64,000 bases of DNA, taken from positions 65,638-129,637 of the forward strand of contig VXAA01003985.1 in the NCBI GenBank assembly GCA_013399115.1, read 5' to 3'. Positions 1 through 12,685 of this stretch are shown piece after piece (position 1 is the stretch's first letter; each line of letters begins with the position of its first letter). The position numbers and the translations under genes were made by a program. The notes under the pieces were generated by a model that was not told where the DNA came from, made no database searches, and saw only the letters and a program-made list of their open reading frames with translations. This DNA comes from Anseranas semipalmata. Taxonomy: Eukaryota; Chordata; Aves; Anseriformes; Anseranatidae.

Positions 1-2578
1 TTGTGTATGTAATTTCTTTTATTAATTTTCCCACAAATCAAATTATATGAGAAGAAAAAGGGGAAATAAAGATAATAGTTTCATAAATATCTTAAGGGCA
101 AATCACAAACTGCATCACAAATCATCACCATATTTTCTCTTTTTTCTGTCTTTTCAGTTGAAGAAAGACGAATGAGAAATTCTCACATAAAACTTTACTT
201 TTCCTCTCATAATAAATCATACAATTATTTAAATGGTTGCCAGTCTTCTTTCCATATGCTTCCTTACTGCTTTACCTCGGCACTAAAAAATTAAGGCTTT
301 TCTTTTTTGTGAAAGCAGGTGCATGTGTTTCAAAAGCAGGTGCAATCACGAAAGCATTCACAAAACCGAACTCCTATCTTTAAGCAGTCATCCTTTACTT
401 GACAATTAAAAAATGCATTTGGATTTGCCTCTGACCTGGTTCCCCTTTTCCTTTCAGAATACCTTGACTGGGTCTTCTTCCTGACACGGGTCAGAGTATT
501 TTACCAAGTAATGTAGGCTGCGTCCCCATGAAGGAAGAGGCTGCTCTAGCAGCTAAGTGCCACGGAGGCTGGGAGGGAAGGAAGGTGAAAAGCTGTACTG
601 TGCAGCTCTGGTACTTGACTCTGAAGCTCAGTGAGGGTGGCACGTGGTCAGGAACAGCCAACATTTTTAGCTGCAGAAGTTGCATACCCAAATTTTTGTC
701 TAACCATGATGCACATCCCACTGCTGGGAGAGCCCAAGAGAAACAGCAGTATGAATCTCCAGGGAAAGACATAACCACAGGGGTCTCCTCAGCATTTACC
801 CACTCCCTTCACCAGCCAGTGAAGCCTGCACAGCTCCTCCTGGTTTACTTGCTCCTGTATTTGGGGATCTGGATTAGCTCTGCACAAGCCAACCCCACCT
901 GGCAGCCACAACCTAACCCCAGCAAGACCCATACTGTGAACTGCCAAGTGCCACCTCCTTCTCCAGCTGTGTGTTTAAATACCACCTCTGTATATTAAGA
1001 TCTAAAGACTGTATCAGCAGCTATGCTTTGTGTATTTTCAGGTAGGGAACATCCAGTGAGATCCTAAGGCTGATTATAAAAAGATGTTGAGAAGACAGAG
1101 CTTCCCAGATGTCATGTTTCATAGCTTTTTAAATGTAGGTAGCTGAAGTCTAATGTCAGAACGGAAGGCGACTGTACTCTTCTGAGCAGCATTACCCAAT
1201 GTCTTTTCACTTTAAATTGTGCTGGGAAACTATTGGTACAAGACAAACTAATTTTGTCTTGACTGCTTTGTCAATCACTGTAAGAAGATATTAAATCACA
1301 ATAGAAAAGACATTGTGGCACAGTGATTATTCTCTTGGGATATCCTACAGCATGAAGAGCAGCCAAGAGTTTCATATAGTACAGGACAGTAATTATCTCA
1401 TGACAAGTATGCTCCCTGGAGATCACTTTAGAGCTATTATAAAGATATTGCAGAGAAAAGCATGTATATATGTTGTGCTAGAGGAAGATGGCACTTCACA
1501 GTCACAAAAATGAGCTTCAGCTGACTGTGAGGTACATATTGATTAATTTAAAGTGTTAACAGCCAATTGAACACCTCTTCAGTTGAAGCATATTTATAAG
1601 TGTAATGTATAGTTAACCACACTTTGAAGCTGTAGCATAAAAAAGAAGTTGGAAAACACCACTGTTCTACTTTCAGTTATTTAGCCTGATATAAAGCACT
1701 TCCTTTTTGTTTTCTGCCTCGTAAAAGTACTTTAAAAATGCAAGACAATTCTTGCATTTAATTTAAAAACAAACAAACAGAACAACAACAACAAAACCCT
1801 CAAAACATTGCATTTGGCCCATATGCAGAGAATTTCTAAAAAGGGATTGCTGAGGCTATGGTTTGAGTTCTGGGGAATTTCAGTGACTGACCTAGATTGA
1901 AATCAGTTTACAACTCCTGCAATAAGATATTCAACAGCTTTGCCATACACCTCCAATTCCCATCTTGCAGTACACATTTGGTTACACAGCTCTAGCACTT
2001 GACTATTTTCATATCTCTGGAAAACTGCAGATGGTTACTGCTTCTCCTCTTCCCTTCACACAATGGCAACAGCTAAAGCATTTTTTCTTTAGCCTAACAA
2101 TTTCCCTTCCATCCAATATACTTGATTTCTGTTTCTGTCAAAACAATGTCATAAAGATAGCCTGTGTGCTTATGTGTGTAGGAATTTTATCCCTGAATTG
2201 TCTAGACTCTCCTTGAAAATGTGACCTTCATGAAGTAGACAGAAAATTGAATTACTGTATGCATAAATATTTGCTTACAAACTTTATGTGAAAAATGTGT
2301 AAATGAATTCAATTATAAAACACAACTATTGATAGCGCAGTGCTAAAGAGGTTTTAAAAGCAAATTCTATAACTTGATGTTTACAAAATCATTACCGCAG
2401 AATACATTAACCTCTGCAAATATGAGACAGGATATTATCCTTATTTTTATCAAGAAACATAGGAAGGCAACGATAGTAGCAAATACCTGTGCATGCAATA
2501 TGCACTCATGTAATAAAGTCAGGAGGATCAAAACACTACAGTGCTGCAATATTGATTTTTTTTTTTTTTTTTTTTTTT
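1..2578. other. Non-coding AT-rich single-copy DNA
   Basis: No gene is recognisable. The part from about 500 to 1000 is less AT-rich than its surroundings and holds the longest gap-free ORF of the window (156 codons, + strand, 528-998). Its translation shows no domain I know, apart from one short leucine-rich hydrophobic run in the second half. An (AAAC)/(AAC) simple repeat lies at about 1770-1798. The stretch ends in a T tract that runs into a small assembly gap. Confidence 0.6.
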
Positions 2579-2583
2579 NNNNN
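2579..2583. other. Assembly gap (5 N) inside a T homopolymer
   Basis: Five N lie within a run of T on both sides (about 2556-2593). This is a sequencing or assembly failure across a homopolymer. ORFs that cross it are artefacts of T or A codons. Confidence 0.97.
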
Positions 2584-2685
2584 TTTTTTTTTTGCATAGT
2601 ATGGAAATGAAAAAATGGTAATAACAGACTTACATTTTTTGTAATGTTCCCCTAGGGCATATGCTGATATTGAAACAGGACAGGG

Positions 2686-2704
2686 AAAAAAAAAAAAAAA
2701 AAAA
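2686..2704. repeat. Poly(A) tract, 19 A
   Basis: An uninterrupted run of 19 A follows GACAGGG. No retroelement body is recognisable upstream, so it is a plain homopolymer rather than a demonstrable retroposon tail. Confidence 0.9.
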
Positions 2705-2989
2705 GGAACATTATTTTGAGGTTATTATTTACAAATAGGTATTATGAAGTGCCAGTCTATTCGTATTTCCTTATTTTTCTTTTTTTCCTAACCAATCTCA
2801 CTAAGATAGAAAGACACTAATTCCTTGTCAGTATTCTTGTCACACTCTTTAATAAAGCATTAAAATATATATTCATTTCTAAAAAACTCAAGGACAGCTT
2901 AAGAGAAATAGACGATCTCTCACAAAGGAAGACGAGTCAGAAATTTGTGCACAAAAAGGTGAAATTCATCCTTGGAGAAGAGCCAGCAC

Positions 2990-3160
2990 ATAATCTATGT
3001 CCCATTTAGATTTTAATTTGACAACTTCATTGACTCTCACACGATCCTCTGCCCGTCGCCTGCTCCCAGAATGAATTTCACACAGGATAATGGAACAATG
3101 GCCAAAGAAAGCATTAAGAGCTGTAGTGTTTACAGGCCATATTTAAAGTATACTCTGCCT
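2990..3160. promoter_or_regulatory. Candidate conserved non-coding element
   Basis: This stretch has no ORF or repeat signature. It keeps three CpG dinucleotides within about 20 bp (3041-3060) in a window where CpG is scarce. It also carries an AACAATGG SOX-type motif (about 3094-3101) and TTTAATTTG, and it is free of homopolymers. These traits are common in vertebrate conserved non-coding elements but prove nothing alone. Regulatory function is inference; old unrecognised repeat or chance composition are alternatives. Confidence 0.2.
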
Positions 3161-3699
3161 AGACATAAGCAAATGTTGAAGTAGCATCAGTAGACGCAGC
3201 TGTGGGTTAAAGATCCATATAAACCACCAGTGGTTTTCCTGAACTTAACTGAAGAGGAGGCACTTGCTGTGCCCTGTTCCCTCTGTAGTATTCCCTCTTC
3301 TTCAGCAACACAAGACATCAGGCATCATACCCTATCTACTCTATGATGTCCCCTGTGCCTTTGCAAAATAAAGTTCTGCTTACAAAAGGCTAAAGATCAC
3401 CTCCAACAGACAACTCAGGATCACCAGAGTTTCAACTGCTATACAGTTTAACCTTTAGTTAAAGATCAATCTGTGAGAAGAGGCAGTACTTTTTTTTTTC
3501 TTCAAATCCCTCGGGTAGCTTCTGAAGACAAATTCCACTGTTTGTGTGTAAGTAGAAAGCAAGAACCAGAAAATGCTAGTTTTAGGAAACAATATTTTCT
3601 AACAAAATTGGAGCTATTTAGCAAGCAGTCCAAAAATGGGTTTTGTGTTAATAAACCCAGTATGCTCACAATCCATGTATTTTAATTTAAATTAATTCT

Positions 3700-3880
3700 T
3701 TTATTTTTAACTGAGTGGGATGAAGCTTTTAAAAGCCTCTCAGCTTTATCAGTGGTGGAGTTTTATTTCATCATTGTTTGTAATTAGCTATTTACACTAA
3801 CATAACAAATGTGGTGCCTCCAGCAGCAAGCTAAAGGCTGATGAGAAATTGAGAATGAAAAAGCACCTAAATGTTAGACT
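3700..3880. promoter_or_regulatory. Candidate conserved non-coding element with 12-bp palindrome
   Basis: A perfect palindrome, GCTTTTAAAAGC (3725-3736), is followed by TTTATCA, TGTAATTAGC and CTATTTACAC, which resemble GATA, homeodomain and forkhead sites. No repeat or ORF accounts for the stretch. The regulatory reading is inference from motif density only. Confidence 0.17.
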
Positions 3881-6800
3881 AGTCAGCAAGATTTTCAAGT
3901 TTGTTAAAATTAATGCAAGCTATCATTAGAGTACCCTACAGTTCAGTGCTTCATAAATAGGAAAAATAAAGCAACAATGCTTTTTGTACCTTTCAGCTTA
4001 TTTTTTTGCTGTTTTTTTTTTTTCCTTTAACAAATCAGGATATAGAATGGCTCATAAAACTTCCCATATAGAGCAGCAGTATAATAATTTGCTATGTGCA
4101 TCCTGAGCCACTTACAACTTGAATGCATCCAGAATGATTGAAAAATATATTCTAATTACAGAAAACAGAACAACCGAGAAAAAAGAATCATCTCCCTTAG
4201 TGCTCTAGGGTAAAGATGGATACCTATTCTGTACTTTCCCTGCTTCATTCACTGACCCAGTTGTCCTGTCAGAACAAAAGAAAAAGTTTCTTCCACTTCT
4301 GCCTGCTAATTCCTGCATGTCCTGAAGAGCAGCAGGGTTCCTTCCAATTGGTGGTCATGGTTTCCTAAAATGCAATAAAATACCAAAGTACATCATTATA
4401 ATTCACATGCTAAAAAGCAGGAAAAAGTCCTTCAGACTGAGTACTGAGGGTGTTTCAGAAAATGACACAGTTGGAAAATCAGAGTTAATTAACTTCAAAA
4501 TTTGCAATGTTCCTTCAAAAAGAATGAGTGCATTACTTATATAATGTTATCAGAATGGAAGATATTAATTTCCACAAGGCCTTACATTCCTCACAGCTTT
4601 GACCACTTGCAATGAAGCTTTCCAGGTGCATTAAAACAATTAAAAGGCATGAAAGGAGGTGAAAGAGTGTCTTTGGTAGAACAATGAGCTATTAAAAATA
4701 TTTAGAAAATACTTGAAATAGAAATTGTCATTAATGAAATATAAGACAAATTCATTCAAAGAAGCAAAGAAAATTTCTTAATAAAAGTTCTATGTAGGAA
4801 GGTATAAATCTCTACTCAGGTACCTGCAGTACAATCATGTTATTGCACTAATAAGTGCTTGACCCATTTGGGGTAAAATAACATGGAGAATGAAGTGACA
4901 TTCAACAGCTGTCTACAACCTCTGCAGCAGTCATACACTGCATCTTCTTGTATAACCAATTATCAAGAGCTAGGAAAAGCCACTGATCCAACTAACAACT
5001 GTTAAGTGGAGAGAGAAAAGATTTGGCCCACAGAGATCTGAAAGTATCTTTCATCTCCTCAAAATAAAAACCTCACCACAGCTATCGGTCAGCTCGTCAG
5101 CCATCACTCAAGGTTTACAAGTCTGCCACCATGTGCTCCTTGAAGCCTGGCAGCTGGCTGTCCTCCCATAACCAGATCCCTCCAGGTGTGACCTACACTG
5201 CCTGATCACACCTTTGCCTTCCAGCAAATTGTGAAGTTAAAACTATTCCCACTAATTCCATTTTACTGACTTTATGAAAAGATGAAAATTACATTTCTTA
5301 ACTTCTCAGGCTGTCTTCAGTAAGCCAATCAATCATCAGGTAGAACCTGGAGGAGAAAGAAAAAAGAAGAAAGCTTTGGATTAGTTTACCTTAAGAATTG
5401 CTCTACCTTGGTCTAGTTGGAATCATGTTTGAGAGCTGGTTGAAGGGAACGTGCCTATCAGATGTAAGGGTAGGAGATCCACCCCAAAGAACCAGCCAAT
5501 TGCTCATGACACAGACATGTTTTTGGTTGCAACATAAGGTGAGAAAGATATGCGCATGGCCAATCATACAAACTATTGGCAGCAACAACTCTTTTGTGAG
5601 AATATACAGGTTTCTCTAAACTCTGGTCTGGAAGTTTCAGTTAAAGCTCAGTATTGTTGAGGATCTGGTTGTCTTTGCACAGTAATAACATACCTTAGAT
5701 CAAAGAGAGAACAATGTATTCATACATTTTAAATTTTCACTTAATATTTGTAACGTGTCCAGGTATTAGGACTGTTTTTAATGAAAAGCACCACATTCTA
5801 GAACAAAACAAGGAAGACTTTTTTTTCCTGAAGACCTGTCAAGTAGCTAGAAGAATGAATACCACCAACTTCTTTATATATCAAAATGAAACATTTACTA
5901 GGAGAAAATGCATCAGGATCAATCCAAAATGAAAATCTTTATCTTTCAGCTATGATCTGAGAACTCCCATTCAAGTCCACAGACCTGTGCTCAGGAGCGG
6001 CAAAACTGGACCATTAATTTCCCTGTGCTAATGAATGATTTCAGAGCCACTATTTCTAAGCAATGTAAATTAAAGTCAATATTTTTTATTTTCTCTCAAC
6101 CATGAAAAGTATGTTAGAGAAATTGCAACCATGAATACTGCCTGAAAAGTCAACCTACCTCTACCTGCATTTTACAAGGTTGCAATAGATAAAATATTAT
6201 TTAATCTGTCTCTTTTTGTGGAGGAACATCAATATGTATCACTGTCCAACTTTTCTGAGTTGGATCTTTCTATCCTTTTCTATAAGAGGCATTTTTCCAC
6301 ATGCTTTATGCATGTATTTACATTACTACAAATATGCAGAAGGCATCTGGAAATAGACACCATCTCAGACAGACAGAGTAACCAAAATCCAGAGAAGTGT
6401 TCCCTGTTGGTAGATGATTCATCCTAAAGTGGTCAATGACTGAAAATTTGTCCCACCTTTTGCTCAGCAGCATGGCAAAACAATGTTCTGTTTTGCTACG
6501 ATGTGACCATTCACCAGGGAGGAAATGCGCAAGCTCATGGAGTAGTCACAAAATGGAATCCAAATTTAATAATTGGTTGGGAGAACTGTGATTCAGTGAT
6601 TCTGCTACGCATATTCCTCCGACAAAAAGTATGCCTGAGACTCAGTGGTACAACCCAAAAGAAAAAGTCCTGTCTCCGTGGTTGAAGATGAGGCCAGGGA
6701 CAGTGAGATTATCTTGTTACTCAGTATAGGCTTACCAGTACAGAATTCTTTCTTTTCCGACCTGTAGGACAAAGATAACTAACAGATGGAAAGCTATGAG

Positions 6801-8354
6801 GTACAAAGGTTAATGGTGAAACAAAAAAATAATGAAGAATAAAGTATGCTATTTTCATTATAATTAAGCCCATTTGGTTTTAGCATTAGAAGAAAATGAT
6901 TTTAGGCTCTCTAGTGATGCAAGATGAAATGTTTAACAGGCAACGAAATATATAAAGAAATTGAAAGCATATGTTTGTAGAACTGGTCATAATATTTCTC
7001 TTGTCAATATGCTTTAATCCTGGCCAGGATTGTGGAATGGATTCACAATTTACATTTAATATCACATTGGCTTATAAAACCCACATATTTTGCTTTGATA
7101 TAAGTAATTCTGAAAAAGAAAAAAATTACTCCCAAGTTTTGTGATTTTGTATCGGCATGCAACACAATGGAATTGGAAGCCTCAGCTCGATGTCAAACTG
7201 TCTAATTAACTCTTTCTAGCAGTCTCCTCTCCCCACCCTGGCAGCCCATCACTGGAGACCACTCCTCCTGCCCCACAGGTCCTGCACTTCAGGAGCATAC
7301 ACCTCCCAGGCAAGCAGAGCACAGGGAAAACCCCAGCTAGACACCAGTCCCGGGCCTGTTTGGCAACAATCCTTTATAAACTCAGCTTTTTTTTTTATTT
7401 TTATTTTTTTTAATTTTTGATAGGATGCCCCATATGGAAGAAGTGCCCTGGTTCTGGTTTGAAGGCTGAAGAAGCTGAAGCATTTCTTCTGGCAAGAAAA
7501 TAACAAGCACCTCTAGGAGGAGAAAGCAATGGGTGACAGGAGGTTTTGTGGAGTGCCGTCAGATCGAACTGTCAGGCACGAGCTTTATTGACAAGTCTTG
7601 TTAACAAGTAAGTGTCTTACAGGCAAAATATCTTCCCCCGTGGTGCATCTCCAACAACCCCTTCTCAGGAGCTTTAAAACCTAGGCCTTACTGTCTTTTC
7701 TCGTTAATTTTTGAATGGCTGAGTAGGCATGGAGAATTCTATTTGTCTACCTTGTCACTGTCTAGCAAATGAAATTCACAGATAAATTATCACAGAGCTC
7801 AATACCTCCCCATACCTCCCAACACCAAAGAGGTGTTGCAATCTCTTTCTCTTCTCTTATTTGGGAAGATGGGGTTATCTGTGAATCAGGAACTCATATC
7901 CCCAGTAGTGATCAGTTCCACAAAATTTTTGAGTTTTTTTTGCTGAATTTGAATACTTTGTATGAAGAAAAAATGCTGCCTCAACTTTATCTGACATTAA
8001 TATAAGTTTTAATGAAGCTGACCCTCTAATTCTCAGCTCTCAAAACCACCAGAACTGGTGTAATGAACTGACACATTGTTTAGCATACATTTTTTAAATC
8101 TCATTTAATTTTACTGTAGATTTTTTGTCTTAAAGCCTTGCAAGTTTATTGAACAATTAAACTGTGTTCTCAGTCAGGGGGAAGAAATGCTCATAAAATA
8201 GCAATAAGCTAAGCAGTAATTTCTAGAGAGAAGTTGCATTTTTATTTCCTCCAGCATAATAGGAACAAGTATTTGTTTTGTAAAATAAGATGCAGAGTCT
8301 TCTAAAAAGCTGAAAATGACAATTGATTTTTTTCCTTTTTCTTTTCCCTTCCTT

Positions 8355-8366
8355 CCCCCCCCCCCC
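8355..8366. repeat. Poly(C) tract, 12 C
   Basis: Twelve C in a row follow a pyrimidine-rich lead-in (CCCTTCCTT). It is a simple homopolymer and prone to length error in assembly. Confidence 0.9.
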
Positions 8367-10723
8367 TTAAGTGAGATTAAGTTTAGAGTGCTTGGAGTAA
8401 CAAACTGCTTCTGCTGTACCGGCTTCATCAGATCAATCAATCAAATGAAATAAGCAATAGTTGGCAGAAATTTTTTCTACAAGCATTTTGCTGACAGGTA
8501 GCTGCTGGCAAAGAATTTGTTTGCAGAAATCACCTCTGCTTTAACATGAGCACTTTACAGGTAACTTTGTTGTCTCCTGCAAACTAGTGAAATACTATAC
8601 GTGTTGTTAACAGTTCTGATTTTAAAGAAAGATGACTGAAGAGACTGCCTCGTGATGCTGGAATGACTAGCAGCGAGTTTTAAAGATGACCTTTACAAGT
8701 ATAAAACACTACTTACAGTACTTAAGTACATCTTCAAGGATAATAATCACAAAACTAGATTTTACAAATGGGAATTTTAAAGACATTGCTATTTGCAGGA
8801 CAATATTAATGTTTTTTATTTCACTTATCACCTCCGTTATTAAGTTGATCTGATAGGTTTTGAAGTATGTTTCCATTCATTATGAGTACAAAAAGAAAAT
8901 GTACTCTTAAAATAATTAAGTAAAACTGCTAAAAAAATGTTGAAAAAAAATACCAGTATGTGTTTAGATTAAAAGAAATACTAAACTTCAAAACTACACA
9001 AAGATAATCTATGGACTAATTCTTCTTTCTTTTTCTACTACTAACTAAATGTCACTGGAAGAATAAAAAAATTCAACAACATGTTTTCCAGAAAACACCT
9101 TGTTAAAATATCTCTATATTATGGATACCTACCCATTTACTAACTATACTTCCAGTCAACATTAATACATTAAAATAATTTGAAATAGCTTAATCTGTAT
9201 ATTAACCATTAAAACATTACATTAGAAAAGATACAAAACCTCATAGAAAGGAAAAATAAGCTGCTCTGCTTTTCATCCATATAGCAGCACTGTAGCATAT
9301 GACATAGCTAATTTTTTAAGTGTGTTCATAACCTGTTAGTTGTTATTGAGTCTTAAAACAGCTAAGAACTGAATGCTAGCAGACAAGTATGCAGAATAAT
9401 CCTAGCACCAATAGCATAATAATAGCAAGCCAAACTCTTTAATCCTTATGTAGATGTTAAGTAAATGAATTATTATTTTAATAATGTAAACTTCTACAGG
9501 ATTATAATCTTAGTCCCTTCTAAAGTAAAAATCCCACCGATTTCAGTCACTATCTGAAAAACAAGTGCACATGGAGCTGCTGCACCACTTTGAAAGACAT
9601 TCTTACATTGGAATACAATCACTCTTCTCAAGTGTGATGACCAGAAGTGACGAGGAGGTGTGTTTATTCATTATTATCCTCTAATCTACAGCTGATCAAA
9701 AACTTTCTGACTACCTAAACAGTTTGTATCAGCAGATGCTGATTTTATTAAATCAAAACATGTCAGCAAAATGTATCAATGTCACTGACATTTAGTAAAA
9801 AAAAAAAGTTCTCAAAAAGTTTCTTTGTATTAAAGTGACATCCCTCACTTCGAATATTACATTCAATCATGAAATCAAAACATTTTACTATACTATACTC
9901 AAAAGGAACATAATGCAGTTGCATTAGTGCAATTATTTTAAGCATTCCAATAACATCAAAATTAAGCACTTAAATCTCAAAAACAGTTTGTTTCCAGAAT
10001 ATACTAAAAATACTAGGCAATAATACTTTTGGAAAGATCTTTTTTAATACCTTATCTAAGAAATTTGACTGCAAGTTTCAATTTAGGGAGAAAATTAATT
10101 TCAAGATAATTACGTTTATTTCTGGTGAAATAGACATTCCAAATCGTGGCCAGTCGTAACTGGAGTCACGCTCCAGTTCACACTTCATCTCTTTTACTGT
10201 GCACTATACTGCACTGTGTGGAAAACTGAAGAGTTATAACACTGAACTCTAATGGCTCTCAGATCAATAAAGCACTGTGACATGCTGTACTCCCAGGTGA
10301 AAGGAAAATTGAGCTGGCAATTGACGTCTCGGATCTGCCAGTTCCTTACATTCATAAAGACATTATTATTTAGTCTGGTTGAAAGCAATATTCTAATATA
10401 ACCAAAGGTCAGAGTTGAGTAATAAATCTGACGCTAGAGTCAGTTTGTCATAATACTGCCATGTAAAAGTCACTATGTGTAAGTAAAAGGTCAATTTTAG
10501 CAAGTCTTATTCAAGTGTTTTTCCTGTTTATCCCTTTGGGGTATGGTAAAAGAACTTCTGTGTTACATGATAAGTAAATATTGAGAGGTATAGCAATCAC
10601 TAAATATCATATTACAAATTGTCTTATCTAATTTCAATCTTGCTGTGTATTGGATTCTTCAAGACTGAAACACCACGTCAGTTTAGTCTTTCAATTTCTC
10701 AGGACGTCACCAAGTTAACAAAA

Positions 10724-10824
10724 TCACAGTCACAGAATCACAGAATGATTGAGGCTGGAAAGGACCTCTGGAGGTCATCTGGTCCAACCCCCCTGCTTAG
10801 GCAGGGACACCTAGAGCAGCTTGC
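10724..10824 (-). mobile_element. CR1 LINE 3' end, strongly 5'-truncated
   Basis: The + strand reads the reverse complement of a CR1 3' terminus: octamer units TCACAGAATCACAGAA, then TGATTGAGGCTGGAAAGG, ACCTCTGGAGGTCATC and TGGTCCAACCCCCCTG. It goes on to GCAGGGACACCTAGAGCAG and then fades. CR1 is an avian non-LTR retrotransposon that inserts by target-primed reverse transcription, and most copies keep only the 3' end. The element therefore lies on the minus strand with its 3' end at the low coordinate. The CTTAGGCAGGG variant differs from the copies near 24.9 and 46.6 kb, suggesting another subfamily. It is non-coding. Confidence 0.93.
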
Positions 10825-11479
10825 CTTTATAATACATCCTCCTCAACTATTAAGCTGAAAGATTATCTCATTGTACAGATATTTGCCACAGACTTCCAAG
10901 GTTTCATTACTTTTTATATTCCACTGCAGGCATTGAGGGATTATCATAACTTTTAGGAAGATCTTCACTCAGTAGACAAACTTCTATAACCAAAACAACG
11001 CTATATGAATCAGCCTGGCTTGCTGCAATGCTTTCTTGTAAACTTTTAAACTGATGTAAACTGTACCTTTCTGTTACCAAAGTCTAATGATTGAAAGCAG
11101 TACTACAGTCAGAGAGCTGGAAATACAAAAGCATCCATATGCCATTCCTCCTTAGGATAGTTAGGATTTAAGATGAAAATCTGTTCTACAAATCAGGAAT
11201 TGCAATTACAATTTGTCTTGAGAAAACAACAACCTACCATGGAAGCTGTTTTACACTGAAAAATACTGCAAGTGTTACTGTTTGAATATTATATCCTGTT
11301 GATAACTCAAAATCATGTCACATAACAAGAGCTAGTACAATATAGCCTCCTGTTGTGTAATATGATGCAATTGAATCATTGTAGTTGTTGGGTCAAGAAG
11401 CTACTCTATGAAATCAGGAAGTATTATAATCTAGCACTGAATCTTGGAGCGAATATATTTTCTCCAGTGAGTAGCAACC
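10825..11479. other. Unassigned sequence between two CR1 pieces
   Basis: About 655 bp with no recognisable gene or repeat separate the CR1 3' end from a more internal CR1 segment in the same orientation. Measured against the longer copy at 46.64 kb, one continuous element would need only about 280 bp here. If the two pieces are one insertion, this interval contains extra DNA. Confidence 0.35.
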
Positions 11480-11670
11480 AGAGATGCTCAGTCTCTCCCC
11501 TTCCTACCGTCTCTCCTCATATGAAAGAGGATCCAAACCCTCAATTATCTTTGCAGGTCTTCGTTGGACTAGCTCCAGTATGTCCATGTCTTGTACTGAG
11601 GAGACCAGAACCGGGCAGCACTCCAGATATGTCTTACCAGTGCTGAGTAGAGGGAGGAAGGATGCCCTAT
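11480..11670 (-). mobile_element. CR1 LINE internal fragment (old, diverged)
   Basis: The + strand order is CTCAGTCTCTCC, CTCCTCATATGAAAGAGG, a stretch on the pattern of GGTCTTCGTTGGACTAGCTC, then TCCATGTCTTGTACTGAGG, CCAGAACCGGGCAGCACTCC and TCACCAGTGCTGAGTAGAGG-like sequence with one TCTTACC variant. This is the order of the reverse-complemented CR1 ORF2 segment that lies just upstream of the part retained in the 46.64-47.02 kb copy. Divergence and frame breaks show a dead, old copy. It lacks its own 3' end and may belong with the CR1 tail at 10.72 kb. Confidence 0.75.
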
Positions 11671-12489
11671 GTTTTTAAGATTATCACTTTACCCATAAAA
11701 CGTAAGAAAAACATTTTAAAAGGAAGTTTGCTTTTTATATCTTTCTGATATCTTTATATTAGTGCAGAATATACCATTTTGTAATTCTTGGCAGTTTAGT
11801 CAAAATACATTATTAAAAAACAATTACTTAGAACGATGCTATTTTCCTTTGGAGTTTCTGAAACTAGCTAAAAATTCTCTCTCCAAGTGTATCAACCCCA
11901 AATCTCCAGTCACTACAATTTCCTTACAGTACGTTTTTTTCCTGTGATGTGTGCTCTTTACTTGGTGCATCCTGGTTTTGCAAATGACACTTCCCTCTTG
12001 CCTCTCCCCTCCCCCCACATGCATGCTGCTCTGCAATCTATTGCACAAAATAAATATTTTTCACAATATTAGAATTACTTTTTAGTCACTAAAATAGTCT
12101 CAGAGATTAATAACTACTTTTTTTTTTTTTAATAGAGATTAACAGAAGCTTTGTAACAAGTTGTTATAACCAACATTGCAGCGACCTTCCTTTGATTGAA
12201 TGTACTAAACATTTACATACCATTATACATGATATTTGTATTCCTTTACACTTCCTGGTCTCAAACATAATCAGGGCCAACCTGGATATTCATAGTATTA
12301 CTGGTGAAAAAATAAAGCGTAGGGAAATAAAAGCCATCTCCCTCACTAATCAAACAAAGTACAAAGCTAAAGCAAAGCTATATCTGCCCTTGATGCACTC
12401 TGGGGCATTTGTGTTGTGTATTGGTTATGATCAAACAAGAAGCAGCTATTCAGACAGCTCTGAATATCCTGTGCAGTAATCTTGGAATT

Positions 12490-12685
12490 TATGGCTGCTG
12501 GTTGCAGTTACATATTCTTTTGAATATAATGGCTTAGCTCTAGCTTATTGCCATGCAAACCACTGCAGGCTCCATTACCTTGCAAGCACCCATCATTAAT
12601 GGTGCCATTAGCAGTAGCATTCCTTTTGTGATACTGTTCCTAATTCTTCCAGGTCCAACAATTAAATCACTGTTCTCCCTCTATT
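12490..12685. promoter_or_regulatory. Candidate conserved non-coding element, TAATGG cluster
   Basis: A 14-bp perfect inverted repeat, TAATGG-TG-CCATTA (12597-12610), sits 20 bp after another CCATTA (12572-12577). ATTGCCATGCAAA, which resembles a POU site, lies upstream. TAATGG is a known homeodomain core. No repeat or ORF explains the stretch. An enhancer is inference; only alignment to other amniotes would tell. Confidence 0.22.

Larger units (their letters stand above)
2584..10723. other. Non-coding AT-rich single-copy DNA
   Basis: No gene, RNA gene or recognisable transposon is seen. It contains a pure A tract (2686-2704), a 12-base C tract (8355-8366) and several shorter T runs. Two stretches, near 2.99-3.16 kb and 3.70-3.88 kb, look less like neutral repeat-derived DNA and are listed separately. 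Every ORF here is under 90 codons with no familiar sequence. Confidence 0.55.
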
